In this document: positions 25,756-29,495 of the stretch, one piece after another
Layout: every line of letters starts with the position of its first letter
Numbering within the stretch: the first letter of the stretch is position 1
NCBI GenBank assembly: GCA_963747315.1
Contig: CAVVEQ010000002.1
Coordinates: forward strand, 1-29,495
DNA from: CAVVEQ01 sp963747315
Lineage (GTDB): Bacteria > Chloroflexota > Anaerolineae > Anaerolineales > Anaerolineaceae
Reading direction: 5' to 3'
Length of the DNA stretch: 29,495 nucleotides
Made by a program: the position numbers and the translations under genes
Notes under the pieces: generated by a model
The model's database searches: none
Told to the model about the DNA's origin: nothing
What the model saw: only the letters and a program-made list of their open reading frames with translations

Positions 25756-26769
25756 ATGAACCAAAAAATAAACCTGGTAGTTATTGGCACAGGCAGAATG
25801 GGGAGCGTGCACGTCCGTAACATAGTGCAGCAAATTCCCGAAGCGAACCTGGTCGCAATCTGTGATATCCGGCTGGAAGTGGCGAAAACTGTAGCCAGGG
25901 AATGCGGCGTTGAGCGGGTGGTCCAGGATTACCGGGAACTCCTCCAGGATCCAGCGGTGGAAGCGGTGCTCATTGCGACAAGCACCAATACCCACGCGCA
26001 GATCATCCAGGATTGCGCCAATGCCGGAAAGCATATTTTCTGTGAAAAACCGCTAGCGCTGGAGCTGGATAAGATCGATGCCGCACTTGAGGTTGTCGCT
26101 TTGAAAGGTGTCAAACTTATGGTGGGATTCAACCGGAGGTTTGATAAGAGCTTTCAAAAAGTCCGCGAAATCGTCTCCTCAGGTGAGATCGGCCAACCCT
26201 GCATCCTCCGAATTACAGACCGGGATCCAGATTTTCCGGCAATGGAATTTCTGCGTGTATCAGGGGGCATATTTCTCGATCTCACCATTCACGATTTTGA
26301 CATGGCCCGCTTCCAGGTTGGAGAAGTGGATGAGGTATTTGCAATTGGTAATGTGCTTCTCGAGCCAAAATTGAAGGAATTTGGCGACACTGATACTAAC
26401 ATCGTGACGCTTAAATTCACCAATGGCGCGGTGGGGGCGATCGATAACAGCCGCAAAGCTGTATATGGGTACGATCAACGCCTGGAAGTTTTTTGCTCCA
26501 ACGGTACTGCCATGGCGGAGAACGAAATGGAAACCACGATCCGAAAAGGCACCCAGGAAGGATTCCTGAGCGCTAAGCCGCCTCACTTTTTCATGCAGCG
26601 GTATGCCCCGTGCTATGTAGATGAAGTTCGGAAATTCATCGAATGCGTTCGGGAGAACACCCCCACCTCTACCACCGGAGCGGATGGACGGGCTGCGGTG
26701 GTCCTGGGGTACGCCGCCGTGAAATCACTTCGGGAAAATCGCCCGGTCAAGATTTCGGAAATCGGGTGA
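25756..26769 (+). CDS. iolG: myo-Inositol 2-dehydrogenase (Gfo/Idh/MocA family)
   Basis: 337 aa from ATG 25756, with GGGAG five bases upstream; the GTG at 25750 overlaps that site. Rossmann motif VVIGTGRMGSVHVRN, the family signature CEKPLAL with its catalytic lysine, GFNRRFD, and the catalytic pair in FLDLTIHDFDMARF (Asp and His four apart, as in IolG). Reaction: myo-inositol + NAD to scyllo-inosose. Followed 46 bp later by iolN and then iolM, matching the Thermotoga arrangement of inositol genes, which raises confidence that inositol is the substrate over other polyols. Confidence 0.88.
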   Translation: MNQKINLVVIGTGRMGSVHVRNIVQQIPEANLVAICDIRLEVAKTVARECGVERVVQDYRELLQDPAVEAVLIATSTNTHAQIIQDCANAGKHIFCEKPLALELDKIDAALEVVALKGVKLMVGFNRRFDKSFQKVREIVSSGEIGQPCILRITDRDPDFPAMEFLRVSGGIFLDLTIHDFDMARFQVGEVDEVFAIGNVLLEPKLKEFGDTDTNIVTLKFTNGAVGAIDNSRKAVYGYDQRLEVFCSNGTAMAENEMETTIRKGTQEGFLSAKPPHFFMQRYAPCYVDEVRKFIECVRENTPTSTTGADGRAAVVLGYAAVKSLRENRPVKISEIG

Positions 26770-26815
26770 GTGAGACTATCAATACCTTAAAACAATTTAT
26801 AAAGGAGATTAAAGC

Positions 26816-27877
26816 ATGACAACAAATCCGCCTGAGGGCTTTTTACCCTCAAATCAACCGGATCTCTTTTTTGAAGATAACCCGGTCGGCCGCATGAAGA
26901 AGGAGGTTTGGGAAGCCAGCGACGAAAAGATCGATACGATCCTCGCGGACTACGGCATCCCCTCCCCGGTGGAATGGGCGAAACCTGGTTCATATATCCA
27001 GACCACAACCCGTTGGCAGGTGGAGGCAAACCGCAAGAAGAATGATGTTGTTTTCATCCCAGTCGGATGCACAGAACTTCACGGTCAGCACCTTCCCAGC
27101 GCCGCAGATACTCTTTACGTTAGTGCCATCTGCGAAGGCGTTCGCCGGTTCACCGCCAAACGTGGTGCCCCGGTCAACCTGGCACTGCCTCCGCTAAATT
27201 ATGGCGGGCACCCATACCATCACCTGGGCATGCCGGGAACGGTTATCGTTCGGGAACATGTCGTGCGCGAGATGATGATCGACGTAATGTTGGGTCTGTG
27301 GAATGACGGGTTCCGCAAACAATTGATTGTCAACAACCACGGGCAGTTATGGATGCTCGAAGCGGCAGTTCAGGAATTTCAGAAACGCTACCAGCTTCCG
27401 GGGATCTTCCGCGTAATTGACTGGCACCGTGGGGTGCGTGAATTCTTCCGACCAGTCGATCGCGGCGGGCAGATGGGGACCAATTTTGTGCATGCGGATG
27501 AATCCGAGACTTCTCTAAGCCTTCTTCTCCATCCGGAAATGGTCGATATGAAATATGCAGTCAATACCGAAGGCAAGAGCTACCTACCCGAGGGGCATTT
27601 CGATAAATCCGTCGATCCTTTCGGCCGCCCCAGCAGATGGTCCGAAGGCGAAGGGCATTTTGCCATCGAAATCGCCGCTACACCCGAAGGTGTGGTGGGA
27701 AAGGCCAAATCGGGAACAGCGCAGAAAGCGAAACGCCCCATGGCTGCCATCCTGAAATACTTGACCCTTTGGCATGACGACGTTCTGGATGCATTTCCGG
27801 CAGGGAAAGTACCTCCCGTTGAAGAAGTCACGCTGCGGAACGAGAAGACATGGAGCCATATCTGCGCGAACCGCTAA
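26816..27877 (+). CDS. iolN: 3-Dehydro-scyllo-inosose hydrolase (creatininase family)
   Basis: 353 aa, ATG 26816 after AAAGGAG. Creatininase-fold amidohydrolase with metal-site segments GCTELHGQHLPSAADTLY, YGGHPYHHLGMPGT, VNNHGQLWM and HADESETSLSL. The N-terminal ~60 residues (FEDNPVGRMKKEVWEASDEKID) extend beyond ordinary creatininases, as in IolN. In T. maritima IolN opens the ring of 3-dehydro-scyllo-inosose to 5-dehydro-L-gluconate. Neighbours iolG upstream and iolM downstream supply the two preceding oxidations. Assignment rests on family plus context. Confidence 0.87.
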   Translation: MTTNPPEGFLPSNQPDLFFEDNPVGRMKKEVWEASDEKIDTILADYGIPSPVEWAKPGSYIQTTTRWQVEANRKKNDVVFIPVGCTELHGQHLPSAADTLYVSAICEGVRRFTAKRGAPVNLALPPLNYGGHPYHHLGMPGTVIVREHVVREMMIDVMLGLWNDGFRKQLIVNNHGQLWMLEAAVQEFQKRYQLPGIFRVIDWHRGVREFFRPVDRGGQMGTNFVHADESETSLSLLLHPEMVDMKYAVNTEGKSYLPEGHFDKSVDPFGRPSRWSEGEGHFAIEIAATPEGVVGKAKSGTAQKAKRPMAAILKYLTLWHDDVLDAFPAGKVPPVEEVTLRNEKTWSHICANR

Positions 27878-28002
27878 GCAAAGGCTGGAAAACAGTTTAC
27901 GGTTTACCGAAGCTCGGTCAAAGTTCAGAAGTTAAGCCGAACATTTATTGATTTTCTGAAACCATCCATATTTGTGATTTCATCATTGAGGAGATGAAGA
28001 AA

Positions 28003-29199
28003 ATGAACGGAAAAATGAAAGGTGTTACCCTGGTAGCTGATTGGGATCCAAAACCCGGTTTTACACTTGGCGCAAAAGATATCGAAGGCAAGCAAACCTA
28101 TCTGGGCAGCCAGGTCTGGCGAAACCCCCGTTTTGAGATCCGGGAATATGATATCCCCACTCCTGGCCCGGAAGAAGTCCTGCTGGAAGTCAAAGCCTGC
28201 GGGATCTGCGGATCGGATGTTCACATGGCTCAAGCGACCAAGGACGGGTATATCTTCTACCCCGGCTTGACCGGTTTTCCAAGTATCCTCGGTCACGAAT
28301 TTTCCGGTGTGGTGGTGGAAGCCGGGAAAAAAGCACGCGACAAGCGTACTAACAAGCCGTTCAAAGGTGGCGAAGCAGTAACCTCGGAGGAAATGCTCTG
28401 GTGCGGGCAGTGCAAACCTTGCGCTGACGGGCAGCCGAACCATTGCGAGCAACTGGATGAAGTTGGATTTAATTTCAACGGGGCTTATACCAAATACATG
28501 GTGCTGCCATCCAGAACTGTTTGGAGCCTGGAATCTCTGCGAGAACGTTATACCGGGGATAACCTCTTTGTAGCTGGCAGCCTGGTGGAACCAACCTCCG
28601 TCGCCTACAACGCTGTAATCGAACGCGGCGGCGGGATCCGTCCCGGCGACCGGGTGGTTATCCTGGGAGCTGGCCCTGTGGGGATCGCTGCCTGCGCGAT
28701 ATTGAAGCGTGCCGGTGCGTCCAAGGTCATCATCTCCGAAACCCAACCCGAACGTGCTGCCATGGCTTTAAAATTGGGTGCGGATGCCCATGTGGATCCG
28801 TCCAAGGAGGATTTCGCAACCAGAGTGTTGGAGATCACGGGTGGCATGGGCGCAGATTTATTCATGGAAGCCACCGGCCTCCCCGAAGTGGTTTACCCGG
28901 GCATTGAAAAGGTGATCTGGGAAGGTCGGACCCTGAACAGTACGGTTGTGGTCACCGCCCGGGCGGAAGCCCGCATGCCTGTCATGGGCGAGGTGCTGCA
29001 GGTCCGCCGTGCCCGGATCATCGGAGCGCCGGGACACTCAGGCCATGGTAACTTCCCGCGGGTGATCGAGTGCATGGCTTCCGGAATGGACGTGACTTCC
29101 ATGAGCGCAAAGAAGATCAGGTTCAACGAGATTGCAGATAATTTCATCAAGTTGCAGACCGACCGTTCCGAATGCAAAGTCACTTACGTCGCGGAGTAA
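28003..29199 (+). CDS. iolM: scyllo-Inosose 3-dehydrogenase (zinc-dependent MDR)
   Basis: 398 aa from ATG 28003, nine bases after GAGGAG (an ATG at 27994 abuts that site). MDR fold with an N-terminal extension of about 45 residues, then GICGSDVHM, LGHEFSGVVVEAG, a four-cysteine structural zinc loop (WCGQCKPCADGQPNHC), VEPTSVAYN and Rossmann VILGAGPVGIAAC. The long N-terminus and position between iolN and iolO match the Thermotoga IolM, which oxidises scyllo-inosose to 3-dehydro-scyllo-inosose. The 125-bp gap before it (27878-28002) holds only the ribosome site; no promoter was recognised, so it is probably read from the same transcript as iolN. Confidence 0.86.
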   Translation: MNGKMKGVTLVADWDPKPGFTLGAKDIEGKQTYLGSQVWRNPRFEIREYDIPTPGPEEVLLEVKACGICGSDVHMAQATKDGYIFYPGLTGFPSILGHEFSGVVVEAGKKARDKRTNKPFKGGEAVTSEEMLWCGQCKPCADGQPNHCEQLDEVGFNFNGAYTKYMVLPSRTVWSLESLRERYTGDNLFVAGSLVEPTSVAYNAVIERGGGIRPGDRVVILGAGPVGIAACAILKRAGASKVIISETQPERAAMALKLGADAHVDPSKEDFATRVLEITGGMGADLFMEATGLPEVVYPGIEKVIWEGRTLNSTVVVTARAEARMPVMGEVLQVRRARIIGAPGHSGHGNFPRVIECMASGMDVTSMSAKKIRFNEIADNFIKLQTDRSECKVTYVAE

Positions 29200-29256
29200 A
29201 ATAAAATGTGGAAAGCGGCAGCTCCAGGAACGGGGTTGCCGCTCAGGAAAAACCAG

Positions 29257-29495
29257 ATGAAATTCTCGATCGTTCTTTCAACCCAACCGGCACGGTCCAG
29301 CTGCCACCTTTAAGGGTGAACTGGAAGCGAATATGGCTCGCATCGCCTCTTACGGTTATGCAGGTGTCGAGTTAGCCATCCGCGACCCTGGACTTGTGAA
29401 TGTCAATCAATTAATCGATTTGATATCAAAATATCACCTTGACGTACCGGCTATCGGAACCGGGGAGGCATGGGGCGAGGAGGGCTTATCCTTCA
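29257..29495 (+). CDS. iolO: 5-Keto-L-gluconate epimerase, 5' part only, one +1 frameshift
   Basis: ATG 29257 follows AGGAAA. The frame reads MKFSIVLSTQPARSSCHL and stops at 29313, but one base over it continues AATFKGELEANMARIAS, then YAGVELAIRDPGLVNVNQL and AIGTGEAWGEEGLS to the window end. Deleting one base near 29293-29300 gives a continuous IolO-like TIM-barrel epimerase N-terminus (compare the family pattern ST..A..A..FKG, VE.A.RDP, AIGTG.A). IolO converts 5-keto-L-gluconate to D-tagaturonate, the substrate of UxaE encoded upstream, closing the route. The C-terminal two thirds lie outside the window. Confidence 0.75.

Overview
The window looks like part of a bacterial chromosome from a Chloroflexota/Anaerolineae-type anaerobe. 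This is inferred from the Ala/Pro/Glu-rich lipoprotein leader of the substrate-binding protein, intermediate GC, and the mix of Thermotoga-like sugar-acid enzymes with LacI and RpiR regulators; no rRNA or other phylogenetic marker is present. Two divergent gene sets meet at about 17.16-17.32 kb.

LEFT HALF (minus strand, about 17.2 kb down to 1). From the divergent promoter: a HAD phosphatase; a 528-aa phosphoglycerate-mutase-like protein whose domain order is circularly permuted; two tandem paralogous P-loop kinases with an unfamiliar N-terminal domain; and an MFS exporter. A palindrome-rich promoter follows, then an RpiR/SIS regulator, an Fbp/Afu-type ABC importer (two-domain permease, ATPase, lipoprotein), a HAD-HAD fusion, a HAD protein running into a TIM-barrel sugar-phosphate isomerase, a DUF47 PhoU-like protein, a PiT phosphate transporter and a PfkB kinase cut by the window edge. 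The theme is sugar or polyol phosphates: uptake, dephosphorylation, rephosphorylation and phosphate handling.

RIGHT HALF (plus strand, 17.3-29.5 kb). A LacI regulator leads uxaE (tagaturonate/fructuronate epimerase), an SDR fructuronate reductase, a LarA-family nickel epimerase, gnd and a KdgK-like PfkB kinase. A second unit has a zinc dehydrogenase, iolG, iolN, iolM and the start of iolO, i.e. the Thermotoga-type inositol pathway. In order the products predict myo-inositol -> scyllo-inosose -> diketo-inositol -> 5-keto-L-gluconate -> D-tagaturonate -> D-fructuronate -> D-mannonate -> D-gluconate -> (kinase) 6-phosphogluconate -> ribulose 5-phosphate. Both units carry the same palindromic core TGCACACGTGTGCA at their promoters, so one LacI protein probably controls both.

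Six genes are broken by a single frameshift or two: HAD-isomerase, binding protein, permease (twice), first kinase and iolO. Each break is explained by one extra base, always of the same sign, with otherwise intact reading frames on both sides. This points more to sequence or assembly insertions than to gene decay. Restoring them reveals a likely HAD-isomerase fusion. No tRNA, rRNA, CRISPR array or insertion sequence was seen.
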